A DNA stretch of 24,621 nt from Desulfobacca acetoxidans (lineage in GTDB: Bacteria > Desulfobacterota > Desulfobaccia > Desulfobaccales > 0-14-0-80-60-11). The translations under genes were made by a program, and so were the position numbers. Each line of letters starts with the position of its first letter. Position 1 is the stretch's first letter. The DNA lies in NCBI GenBank assembly GCA_022736495.1, contig DZCR01000037.1, forward strand, positions 1-24,621, written 5' to 3'. Below, in pieces: positions 16,896-23,749 of the stretch. A model generated the notes under the pieces. It did no database searches and was not told the origin of the DNA. It saw only the letters and a list, made by a program, of their open reading frames with translations.

Positions 16896-17708
16896 ATGAG
16901 TAAAGCCATGTTGATCGATACGACTCGCTGTATCGGTTGCCGGGCCTGCCAGGTGGCCTGCAAGAGCTGGCACAACCTGCCGGGCGAACGTTCGACGTTC
17001 AGCCAGACCTTGAGCAACCCCAGGTATCTGGACAGCAACAACTACACCCGGATTATTTTTCGAGAGATAGACCAACCCGGCGGACAGGTGAGTTGGCACT
17101 TCATTTCCCGGCGGTGCATGCATTGCCTGGACCCGGCCTGCGTCAGCGTCTGCCCGGTGGGGGCCCTGACCAAATTGGCCGACGGTCCGGTGGTATATGA
17201 CGATGACAAGTGCATCGGTTGCCGCTACTGTATGATGGCTTGCCCCTTCCAGATTCCCAAGTTTCAATGGAGTTCGGCGGTGCCCTTGATCCGGAAATGC
17301 GACTTCTGCGCCGACCGTGTCGCAGGCGGCCTGGAACCGTCCTGCGCCACCGCCTGCCCCACCGGGGCCCTGCTCTTCGGCGACCGGGATGCGCTCCTGA
17401 AAGAAGCCCACCGCCGCATCGGCACGCACCCGGGGAGGTACTACCCCGAGGTCTATGGCGAAAAGATCGTGGGGGGGACCTCCAAGCTCTACCTCACCGC
17501 GGTCTCTTTTGAGGCCTTGGGAGTGGACCATGTTGGCTTTCGCACCGATCTGGGAAACGTGCCCTACGGGATCTACGGCCGGGAGTGGATGTCCAAGGTC
17601 CCCTGGGTGGCCTTGACGGTGGGCGGCCTGGCCGTGGGCCTACACTATATCAACCAGCGCCGGGCGGAAGTCCAGGAACAGAAATCCTCGGAAGGGAAGG
17701 AGGAGTGA
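16896..17708 (+). CDS. fdhB: Formate dehydrogenase iron-sulfur subunit with C-terminal membrane helix
   Basis: Electron-transfer subunit taking electrons from FdhA to the membrane subunit. 270 residues with sixteen cysteines in four ferredoxin-type groups: C12/15/18/22, C74/77/82/86, C106/109/112/116 and C135/138/150/154, enough for four [4Fe-4S] clusters. Residues 234-252 (KVPWVALTVGGLAVGLHYI) form a short hydrophobic helix near the C terminus, like the anchor of FdnH, followed by a charged tail. No own signal peptide is present, so it would be exported with FdhA through the Tat signal. The ATG has AAGGAG about 7 bases upstream; it starts 22 bases after fdhA and ends 3 bases before the next gene. 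Confidence 0.94.
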   Translation: MSKAMLIDTTRCIGCRACQVACKSWHNLPGERSTFSQTLSNPRYLDSNNYTRIIFREIDQPGGQVSWHFISRRCMHCLDPACVSVCPVGALTKLADGPVVYDDDKCIGCRYCMMACPFQIPKFQWSSAVPLIRKCDFCADRVAGGLEPSCATACPTGALLFGDRDALLKEAHRRIGTHPGRYYPEVYGEKIVGGTSKLYLTAVSFEALGVDHVGFRTDLGNVPYGIYGREWMSKVPWVALTVGGLAVGLHYINQRRAEVQEQKSSEGKEE

Positions 17709-17711
17709 GCC

Positions 17712-18857
17712 ATGGCCGAAAAAGGAGAAAAATGGCATCCGGGCGGGGGTAAGCTGACCCCCGGGCGCACCATTCTTTATGTGATTTTGGCACTGGGCCT
17801 CATTTCCGCTGTGGCCCGGCTTTTCCTGGGATTGGGCGCCACCACCAACCTGAGCGACGCCTACCCCTGGGGGCTGTGGATCAGCTTCGATATCCTGGCC
17901 GGGGTGGCCCTGGCCGCAGGCGGCTTCACCATGGCCGCGGCCATCTATATCTTTAACCTGAAAAAGTTCGAACCGCTGCTGAGGCCCGCCAAGCTTTCGG
18001 CCTTCATCGGCTACCTGGTGTTTATCGTCGGGCTTTTCTTTGATCTGGGGCAACCCTGGCGCATCTGGCACCCCATGGTGATGTGGAATCCCCATTCAGT
18101 GCTCTTCGAGGTGTCCTGGTGCGTCATGCTCTACACCACCGTTTTGGGGATGGACATCTTCATCATGGCCCTGGAGCGCTGGCAGAAGTACGAATGGGTT
18201 AACTTTTTCCGAAATATTTACCTGGTCCTGGTGGTGGCCGGCGTCATGCTCTCTACCCTGCACCAGTCCTCCCTGGGGGCGCTGTATCTGTTGATGCCGG
18301 AGAAGATGAGCGATCTTTGGGCCACCCGGGCTATCGGACCACTCTTTTTCGTCAGTGCGGTCATCGGCGGCATGAGCGTGGTGACCCTGGAGAGTCTCAT
18401 CAGTTCCTGGGCCTACAAGCGCAAACCTGAAATCAAACTGCTGGCTTCTTTCAGCAAAGGCCTGGGCATCGCCCTGTTGGTCTATTTTGCCATGAAGGTG
18501 ACGGACCTCTATGCTCGCGGGGCTACGGTCTGGGTCCTTGACAAACCGCACTTCTTCTTTTTCTTGGAGTTATTCGGCACCGTGGCCCTGCCGGGCCTGC
18601 TCCTGACGTTTAAGGAGGTGCGCAACTCGGTGACGGGCCTCTACTGGGCAGCGGGTTTGTCCGCCTTCGGAGTGGTCCTAAACCGCTTTAACGTCAGCCT
18701 CACCAGCTTCGGCGGCTACCGGCAATTCAGCTACTTCCCGTCGTTCATCGAGATCATCATCACCCTGGCTCTGATAGCCGGGGGTATCCTGATCTTTGAT
18801 TGGGGCACCCGGAACCTGCCCTTGTACCCATCGGAGCTGACCGGGGAACCGGGGTAA
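17712..18857 (+). CDS. NrfD/HybB-type integral membrane subunit of formate dehydrogenase
   Basis: Quinone-interacting membrane protein of the NrfD/PsrC/HybB family, 381 residues with about ten hydrophobic helices (near 21-42, 53-81, 95-113, 130-154, 169-194, 207-231, 244-268, 280-299, 308-329 and 343-366). Family-like strings include SDAYPWGLWISFDILAGVAL, FDLGQPWRIWHP and STLHQSSLGALYLL. It is not the four-helix haem-b FdnI/FdhC subunit usual with FdnG/FdnH; NrfD-type subunits bind no haem. With FdhAB it would link periplasmic formate oxidation to the menaquinone pool or a partner complex. It starts 3 bases after fdhB behind GGAAGGAGGAG, so all three are one operon. The name is from family resemblance; whether it reduces or oxidises quinone is not decided here. 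Confidence 0.9.
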   Translation: MAEKGEKWHPGGGKLTPGRTILYVILALGLISAVARLFLGLGATTNLSDAYPWGLWISFDILAGVALAAGGFTMAAAIYIFNLKKFEPLLRPAKLSAFIGYLVFIVGLFFDLGQPWRIWHPMVMWNPHSVLFEVSWCVMLYTTVLGMDIFIMALERWQKYEWVNFFRNIYLVLVVAGVMLSTLHQSSLGALYLLMPEKMSDLWATRAIGPLFFVSAVIGGMSVVTLESLISSWAYKRKPEIKLLASFSKGLGIALLVYFAMKVTDLYARGATVWVLDKPHFFFFLELFGTVALPGLLLTFKEVRNSVTGLYWAAGLSAFGVVLNRFNVSLTSFGGYRQFSYFPSFIEIIITLALIAGGILIFDWGTRNLPLYPSELTGEPG

Positions 18858-18945
18858 GGGCTAAAGGGAGGACCGGGGGCAGCTTGGCAAAAAGTTCTCC
18901 CGCCCTTACCTTGCACTCCCTGCTACAGATGTGTTCTTCGCCTTT

Positions 18946-18970
18946 CCTCTCTCCTTCTTCGGGAGAGAGG
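18946..18970. repeat. Hairpin of dispersed-repeat type after the fdh operon
   Basis: CCTCTCTCC (18946-18954) and GGAGAGAGG (18962-18970) form a perfect 9-bp stem with loop TTCTTCG. No T tract follows. Palindromes of this CTCTCTCC...GGGAGAGAG kind, trailed by G/T-rich sequence as here, are common dispersed intergenic repeats in GC-rich proteobacteria. It may also stabilise the fdh mRNA 3' end. Confidence 0.5.
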
Positions 18971-19003
18971 GGTAGGCGGGGTAGGTTGAGGGTAACCATG
19001 AAC

Positions 19004-19037
19004 GTAGGGGCATGTTTAAAACCCGCCCCTACTTTTT
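19004..19037 (+). terminator. Intrinsic terminator of the fdh operon
   Basis: GTAGGGGC (19004-19011) and GCCCCTAC (19025-19032) form a perfect 8-bp stem with a 13-base loop, followed on plus by TTTTT (19033-19037) and further T-rich sequence. It lies about 150 bases beyond the membrane-subunit stop. Its right arm covers the stop codon of the convergent bcp gene (19029-19031). The palindrome resembles dispersed GTAGGGGC...GCCCCTAC repeats. Confidence 0.75.
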
Positions 19038-19508
19038 ATTATACGCACTTGCCAACGCCTGCTGCGCCTTGGGGACGGTGTCTTCCGGCTTGACTCCGTA
19101 CCAGGCCTGCACGATCTTGCCCTGCGCATCAATCAAAAACGACGACCGAATAATTCCCATGGATTTTTTGCCATACAGGGTCTTTTCGCCCCAGGCTCCA
19201 TAGGCCTCGGCCACCCGGTGATCCGGGTCCGCCAAGAGTGGAAAGGCCAGCCCGTACTTGTCATCGAACTTTTTCTGTTTGGTGGACTGATCGGGGCTGA
19301 TGCCCACCACCGCCAGGCCCAGGTCCCGCAAGGTCTCCCGGGCATCCCGGATACTGCAGGCCTGGCGGGTGCACCCCGGGGTGTCGGCCTTGGGGTAAAA
19401 ATAGACCAGGAGTTTCTGGCCGCGGAAATCCGCCAGGCTGACCGTGCGGCCCTGTTGATCGGGTAACCGAAAGTCCGGGGCTGTATCATGGGGACTGAGT
19501 CTGAGCAT
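19029..19508 (-). CDS. bcp: Thioredoxin-dependent thiol peroxidase (peroxiredoxin BCP/PrxQ)
   Basis: Reduces hydrogen peroxide and organic hydroperoxides with thiols; protects this presumed anaerobe from oxygen stress. 159 residues from the ATG at 19508, which has AAGGAGAT 5-7 bases upstream and begins MLRLSPHDTAPDFRLPDQQG as the family does; an in-frame ATG at 19553 would add 15 poorly supported residues. Peroxidatic C46 and resolving C51 lie in TPGCTRQACSIRD, the PrxQ spacing. KLLVYFYPKADTPGC and GISPDQSTKQKKFDDKYGLAFPLLADPDH are typical. The stop codon lies within the fdh terminator hairpin. Confidence 0.95.
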   Translation of the reverse strand: MLRLSPHDTAPDFRLPDQQGRTVSLADFRGQKLLVYFYPKADTPGCTRQACSIRDARETLRDLGLAVVGISPDQSTKQKKFDDKYGLAFPLLADPDHRVAEAYGAWGEKTLYGKKSMGIIRSSFLIDAQGKIVQAWYGVKPEDTVPKAQQALASAYNKK

Positions 19509-19696
19509 ACGGTGATCTCCTTGTGAGGAATGGTCGGCAGGATTACCCTGCATTGTGCCCCGGGGCCGGACTTATGGTTCTGAAGCGGCGCGGGTCTTGC
19601 GATAATATGTAAGGATTGATTGCGGCCTGGCAAGGGCGTTTGCCTCCTGAAAAGACATATGATAAAAATAGTATGCCAGCTCAAAGAAAGGTTCCT

Positions 19697-20632
19697 ATGT
19701 CCCGCCAGCCTCTGCCATGGTTCCATCGACTGCGGTCCGCCTTTGAGAACCTGCAGGAATATCGTCGAGGTAATCTGGAGAATGTCACGGGGCAGCTTTC
19801 CCTGCACCACCAGTTGCGTGAGTTGATCCGGCAGCAGGTCAACCCCGATCTCAGCCGGGTTAAGATTCTGGAAATTGGTTGTGGTCAACGGGCGGCCCAA
19901 ACCATCCTGTTCACCGCCGATTCCGCCCAAATAATCGGGATTGATGCGGAAATACCCACTTTTTCCCTGGGCCGGAAGACCTTTTTCCGGATTGTCCGGG
20001 TTAATGGCCTGGAACGGGCTTTCAAGTCTCTGGCCCGGCATTTCCTCTTCGACTCCCCTTTCTTTTCCCAGCTCTCCAGCCAGTACGGCAAGACGCTCCC
20101 CTGGGGCGGAATCGATGTGCGCTTAATGGATGCCGCGTTCCTGGATTTTCCTGATGATTCTTTTGATTTCGTTTTTTCCACCTTGGTTTTCGAACATATC
20201 GCTAATGTCCCCGCTGCCGTCGCAGAGCTTAATCGGGTCCTGAAGCCGGACGGACTCGCCTGGATTAACATTCACCTGTTTCCCAGCCTCTCGGGTGGGC
20301 ACCACAAGGAGTGGACCAATCCCCGGGCCGGGCGACCCCATCGGGTGCCGCCCTGGGACCATCTCCAGGAGAATCGCTATCCGGCGGATGGGTCCTTGAA
20401 TAAGCTGCGGTTGGACGAGTATCGCCGAATCTTCGGGGCGCGGCTTAAGGTAATGCAAGAAAACCGCGTCACCGAAGGGGAAGATTTTTTGACCCCTATC
20501 TTGGAGACCCGGTTAATCCAAAAAGGTTATACCAAAGATGATTTGCTCACCCGGGAGGCCGCTTTCTTATGCCGAAAGCGAGTCTCTGGTCTTGATGGCT
20601 CCGTGGGTGATTTGCCTCAAAAATGCCGGTAA
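19697..20632 (+). CDS. SAM-dependent methyltransferase (class I), substrate unknown
   Basis: 311 residues from ATG 19697, which has AAAGG 6 bases upstream; an ATG at 19673 would add 8 residues. The Rossmann-like core shows motif I KILEIGCGQRAAQTILF (about 57-73), an acidic residue after the second strand (IIGIDAE), motif FLDFPDDSFDFVFSTLVFEHI and LNRVLKPDGLAWINIHLF, as in Methyltransferase type 11. A 30-residue segment between core strands (RIVRVNGLERAFKSLARHF) and a C-terminal region rich in basic and Trp/Pro residues (HHKEWTNPRAGRPHRVPPWDH) are extra. It lies divergent from bcp and close to polysaccharide genes, so a glycan or lipid substrate is possible, but this is only location-based. 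Confidence 0.85.
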   Translation: MSRQPLPWFHRLRSAFENLQEYRRGNLENVTGQLSLHHQLRELIRQQVNPDLSRVKILEIGCGQRAAQTILFTADSAQIIGIDAEIPTFSLGRKTFFRIVRVNGLERAFKSLARHFLFDSPFFSQLSSQYGKTLPWGGIDVRLMDAAFLDFPDDSFDFVFSTLVFEHIANVPAAVAELNRVLKPDGLAWINIHLFPSLSGGHHKEWTNPRAGRPHRVPPWDHLQENRYPADGSLNKLRLDEYRRIFGARLKVMQENRVTEGEDFLTPILETRLIQKGYTKDDLLTREAAFLCRKRVSGLDGSVGDLPQKCR

Positions 20633-20652
20633 TGAAAGCAGGAGAGCGATCG

Positions 20653-21534
20653 ATGCAGCCGAAGATAGGATTTATGGGTTTGGGAATCATGGGAGCGCCC
20701 ATGGCCGCCAATCTGCTCAAGGCGGGCTACCCCGTCATGGTTTACAACCGCAGCCCGGAGAAGGCCGACCCCTTGGTAAAACAGGGAGCCGGGTTAGCCT
20801 CCGCTCCCAAGGCCCTGGCCAAGGCCGCGGATGTGGTCATTGCCATGGTCACCGGGCCCGAGGCTCTAAGTGACCTCCTCTGGGGGCCGGACGGGGCCGG
20901 TGGCGCCTTCAACCACGGCAAGGTCTTCATCAACATGAGTTCGGTTGCGCCCCGCTACACCCGGGAACTCGCCCAGGAACTGGAACCCAGCGGCGTCACC
21001 TTCATCGATGCCCCGGTGTCCGGTACCAAGAAGCCGGCGGAGGAAGGCACCCTCCTGATTCTGGCAGGCGGCCCCCAGGACAAGGTCAAGGAACTGGAGC
21101 CGCTGTTGTTGGCCATGGGAAAGCAGGTGATCTACTGCGGGCCTGCGGGGCAGGGCTCCATGATGAAGATGTTCATCAACCTGTTGTTGGCTATGATGAT
21201 GGAGGGCTTTGCCGAAGTCCTGAACTTTGGCCAGTTAGGAGGCCTGTCCCTGGAGGCCATGTTGGACACGGTCTACTCGGGCCCCCTTAACTGCGCCATG
21301 TTTCAGATGAAAGCCGCCAACCTGCAAAATAAGACCTATCCCACGGCCTTTCCTTTAAAGCACATGACCAAGGACGCCAAGTTCGTGGTGGACACCGCCT
21401 TCGAGCTGGGGGCGCCGGTGCCGGTGGGCCAGATACTTCTGCACCTTTACCGCGCGGGAGTGGCCCAGGGCTGGGGCGATGAGGACGTCAGCGCCATTGC
21501 CAAGGTGCTGGAGCATCTCGGTCCCAAAGCTTGA
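20653..21534 (+). CDS. Beta-hydroxyacid dehydrogenase, glyoxylate/succinic semialdehyde reductase type
   Basis: NAD(P)-dependent reductase of the 3-hydroxyisobutyrate dehydrogenase superfamily, 293 residues. The N-terminal Rossmann motif KIGFMGLGIMGAPMAANLLKAGYPV is followed by VYNRSPEKAD, whose Arg-Ser after the second strand favours NADP. The FIDAPVSGTKKPAEEGTLLILAGG string is that of GLYR enzymes, known from plants and Geobacter, which reduce glyoxylate and succinic semialdehyde. GSMMKMFINLL holds the catalytic Lys. The ATG at 20653 has GGAG 8 bases upstream; the in-frame ATG at 20623 overlaps the methyltransferase end and adds 10 unsupported residues. It starts 20 bases after the methyltransferase, so the two are probably cotranscribed. 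3-hydroxyisobutyrate or tartronate semialdehyde as substrate cannot be excluded. Confidence 0.88.
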   Translation: MQPKIGFMGLGIMGAPMAANLLKAGYPVMVYNRSPEKADPLVKQGAGLASAPKALAKAADVVIAMVTGPEALSDLLWGPDGAGGAFNHGKVFINMSSVAPRYTRELAQELEPSGVTFIDAPVSGTKKPAEEGTLLILAGGPQDKVKELEPLLLAMGKQVIYCGPAGQGSMMKMFINLLLAMMMEGFAEVLNFGQLGGLSLEAMLDTVYSGPLNCAMFQMKAANLQNKTYPTAFPLKHMTKDAKFVVDTAFELGAPVPVGQILLHLYRAGVAQGWGDEDVSAIAKVLEHLGPKA

Positions 21535-21550
21535 TGGGGGAGCGGAGGGG

Positions 21551-21589
21551 GGCGGATTCGCCGGCCCTGGCGCAGGGAAAGAGCCCTGC
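21551..21589. other. Small hairpins between convergent genes
   Basis: In the 71-base gap between the dehydrogenase and the ATPase, GGCG-GATT-CGCC (21551-21562) and GCAGGG-AAAGAG-CCCTGC (21572-21589) can pair. Neither is followed by a T tract on either strand, so they are weak candidates for transcription end sites. Confidence 0.3.
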
Positions 21590-21605
21590 CTCAGGTTAGC
21601 AGCGG

Positions 21606-22772
21606 TTAACCATAATGTAAAAACTTTAACCACCAACTTTTCCTGTGCGGCGGGCTTTCCGGAGAAAGTGATGTTATAGGAGACTTGGATGCTTCAGGGG
21701 ATTCGGAAGGCAGCATGTTAGGTTCTTTCGGTAGCTGTAACGACTCTTTGGTTAACGGCGAGGACATGAATTTGGTCAGGACCGGGACGAGCTGGCTGGT
21801 CATTTCCAAGACCAGACCTTCCAATCGGGTTAACCGACCTGACAAGTCGGACACAGTAGCTTGCAACCCGTTGGAGTGGCCGAAAGCGGCGGCTTCGGCT
21901 CTTTCCGAAGTGACTTCCGGAACCGAAGCCGGCGACGATTCTTCTGACGATTCCCCTCCAATATCTTCTAAGCTGCCGCCCTGGGCGGTAATAACCACGT
22001 CGATAAACTCCCCATCAATTTCGTGCCTGCCCTCGGCAAATCCGGCCACCAGGGCCAAATCACACCAGGCATTGATCCGGCGCGGCACCCCTTGAGTGTA
22101 ATCGTAGAGTCTGTCTAACGCTGAAGCGGTAAATATGCCACTGCCCCCGGCCCGGGCCAGGCGGAACCGGATATACTCTTTGGTTCCATCCTCATCCAAA
22201 GGCCTGAGATGATAATGAATGGCCACCCGCTGAGCCAGTTGCCGCAGGGATGGATGCCTCAGGCGGTCTCTCAACCCGGGTTGGCCCACCAGGATAACCT
22301 GGAGCAGGGGCTCTTTTTCAGTCTGCAGGTTGGATAAGAGACGCAATTCCTCCAGGGCCTTGGGACCCAGGTTTTGGGCCTCATCGACCAACAGGACGAC
22401 GCGTTCCCCCCGGGCGTAAGCGTTAAGGAGGAACTGATTGAAAGCGCTGAGACGTGCGGCGCGACCGGCGCCGAGAGGGTTGCGAATCTCAAATTCCTTC
22501 AGAAGCACATCGAGGAGATCTTCAGCTTCCACGGAAGTCTGATACAGGACTCCCACCCGTTGGCTGGTCTCTTTTTCCCTTAATAAGGATTTGATCAAGG
22601 TGGTCTTGCCAGTACCCACTTCTCCCGTGAGAACCACAAACCCCATGCGCTCTTTGATGCCGTATTCCAAATAGGCCCTGGCCAATTTATGCTGGGACCC
22701 CAGGAACAAATAATCGGGGTCCGGTACCAGGGTAAAAGGGCGCTCTTTCAGTCCGTAAAATTCTTCGTACAT
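21606..22772 (-). CDS. ExeA-like AAA ATPase of the XrtA/exopolysaccharide type
   Basis: AAA+ ATPase resembling ExeA/GspA and the XrtA-associated ATPase family. It begins MYEEFYGLKERPFTLVPDPDYLFLG, the family signature. Walker A GEVGTGKTT (50-58), Walker B VVLLVDEAQNL (125-135), sensor-like LVGQPGLRDRL and a C-terminal lid with PRRINAWCDLALVAGF follow. Beyond residue about 275 lies a Ser/Pro/Glu-rich extension with a possible short coiled coil (DLSGRLTRLEGLVLEMTSQL) and a tail ending in KSWWLKFLHYG. The chosen ATG lies 4 bases after the kinase stop; the longer frame to 22883 runs inside the kinase gene and is out of family. It probably acts with the kinase and chain-length protein in polysaccharide assembly at the inner membrane; its exact role in this family is unknown. 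Confidence 0.88.
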   Translation of the reverse strand: MYEEFYGLKERPFTLVPDPDYLFLGSQHKLARAYLEYGIKERMGFVVLTGEVGTGKTTLIKSLLREKETSQRVGVLYQTSVEAEDLLDVLLKEFEIRNPLGAGRAARLSAFNQFLLNAYARGERVVLLVDEAQNLGPKALEELRLLSNLQTEKEPLLQVILVGQPGLRDRLRHPSLRQLAQRVAIHYHLRPLDEDGTKEYIRFRLARAGGSGIFTASALDRLYDYTQGVPRRINAWCDLALVAGFAEGRHEIDGEFIDVVITAQGGSLEDIGGESSEESSPASVPEVTSERAEAAAFGHSNGLQATVSDLSGRLTRLEGLVLEMTSQLVPVLTKFMSSPLTKESLQLPKEPNMLPSESPEASKSPITSLSPESPPHRKSWWLKFLHYG

Positions 22773-22776
22773 AGCC

Positions 22777-23682
22777 TTACTTCTGCCAGGGTAGAGTAAA
22801 GGGTTTTTGGGAGTCCTGATCCTGATGATATTTGGGGTAATAGCCGTAAGACGGCGGCATGGTGTCGATTTTGTTGAGCACAAATCCCAGGACCGGAAAT
22901 TCTTTGAGCAGTTCCATGGCGTGCACGATTTCTTCCCTGGGCGTCTTGCCTGACTCCACTACCAGAATGATGCCGTCCACCAGGGGAGCAAAGGCCAAAG
23001 AATCGGCATAAAGCAAAGGCGGTAAATCGAACAGGACGTAACGGTCCGGATAAAAATGTTTCAATTCCTTGACCAATTCGAGCATACGGGGAGAACTGAG
23101 GAGTTCGGCTGACTCAGTAGTAGAACTGCCCGCGGGCAGAACCACCAGATTGGCCAGGCCCTCCGGATGCACCAGGGAGTCTGCAATGGGGTACCCTGAG
23201 GTCAAAAAATCGATGAGCCCCGGCCCCCCGGGCAGATCCAGGTAGCGGTGGATTGACGGATTACGCAGATCACCATCCACCAGCAGTACTGTCTGGCCAA
23301 CTTTTTGGGAAATGGCTATGGCTAAATTGATCGCGGTGAGAGATTTGCCCTCGTTCGGCAGGGGGCCGGTAAACATCAGGGTATTCCGATGTTCTCTCTT
23401 GGTGCGATGCAAAATGTGAGTCCGGAGCAATTTATAGGCTTCCCAGAGAGTCTGGTCACTGCCGGTGACGATTAAGCGTTGGCGGCGAAGACGATCCATG
23501 TCCACGGCGACCTTGTGGGTATAGGTGTAATGGATCTCTCCCGGAGTCTCGCCAAACCCCGCCATATCTTCGAGGTCAGGGAAAGGCACCTGCGGTATCC
23601 CCAGGCCAGCGGGTGATTCAGGTTCCACTTTTTTCGGATGCAATGCTTTGGCTTTTTCTAAGGCTTTATTGATAAAACTCAC
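22777..23682 (-). CDS. BY-type protein tyrosine kinase (CpsD/CapB family)
   Basis: Bacterial tyrosine kinase that controls polysaccharide polymerisation and export together with the Wzz-like protein upstream. 301 residues with no membrane segment, the split-type arrangement. Walker A GPLPNEGKS (106-114), Walker A' LLVDGDLR (133-140) and Walker B YVLFDLPP (215-222) are clear. A tyrosine cluster near the C terminus (Y279, Y281, Y282, Y285) is the likely autophosphorylation site. The N terminus MSFINKALEKAKAL matches the XrtA/PEP-CTERM-associated autokinases. The start is GTG (23680-23682) with GGAAGAG upstream. It lies 67 bases after the chain-length gene and 4 bases before the ATPase. Confidence 0.9.
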   Translation of the reverse strand: MSFINKALEKAKALHPKKVEPESPAGLGIPQVPFPDLEDMAGFGETPGEIHYTYTHKVAVDMDRLRRQRLIVTGSDQTLWEAYKLLRTHILHRTKREHRNTLMFTGPLPNEGKSLTAINLAIAISQKVGQTVLLVDGDLRNPSIHRYLDLPGGPGLIDFLTSGYPIADSLVHPEGLANLVVLPAGSSTTESAELLSSPRMLELVKELKHFYPDRYVLFDLPPLLYADSLAFAPLVDGIILVVESGKTPREEIVHAMELLKEFPVLGFVLNKIDTMPPSYGYYPKYHQDQDSQKPFTLPWQK

Positions 23683-23749
23683 GGTCGTCTCTTCCCTGGA
23701 TTGAGGTTAGTGAAAGAATTTAGCTGCCTTCCCCTAAAAATCTCTTTGA

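Noticed and set aside
13874..17041. A 1055-codon open frame on the minus strand opposite fdhA and fdhB
   Set aside because: It lies wholly antisense to two clearly recognised genes, its translation has the Gly/His/Pro/Val-rich look of a GC-bias shadow, and it matches no family. Long antisense frames are expected in GC-rich genes.
19628..19643. Possible sigma54 promoter TGGCAAGGGCGTTTGC upstream of the methyltransferase
   Set aside because: The GG and GC elements are 11 rather than 10 bases apart, a spacing that normally abolishes sigma54 recognition, and no enhancer-binding regulator is nearby.
22773..22883. N-terminal extension of the ATPase reaching into the kinase gene
   Set aside because: The family signature begins at MYEEFYGL (22772). 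The added residues lie within kinase codons in another frame and match nothing.
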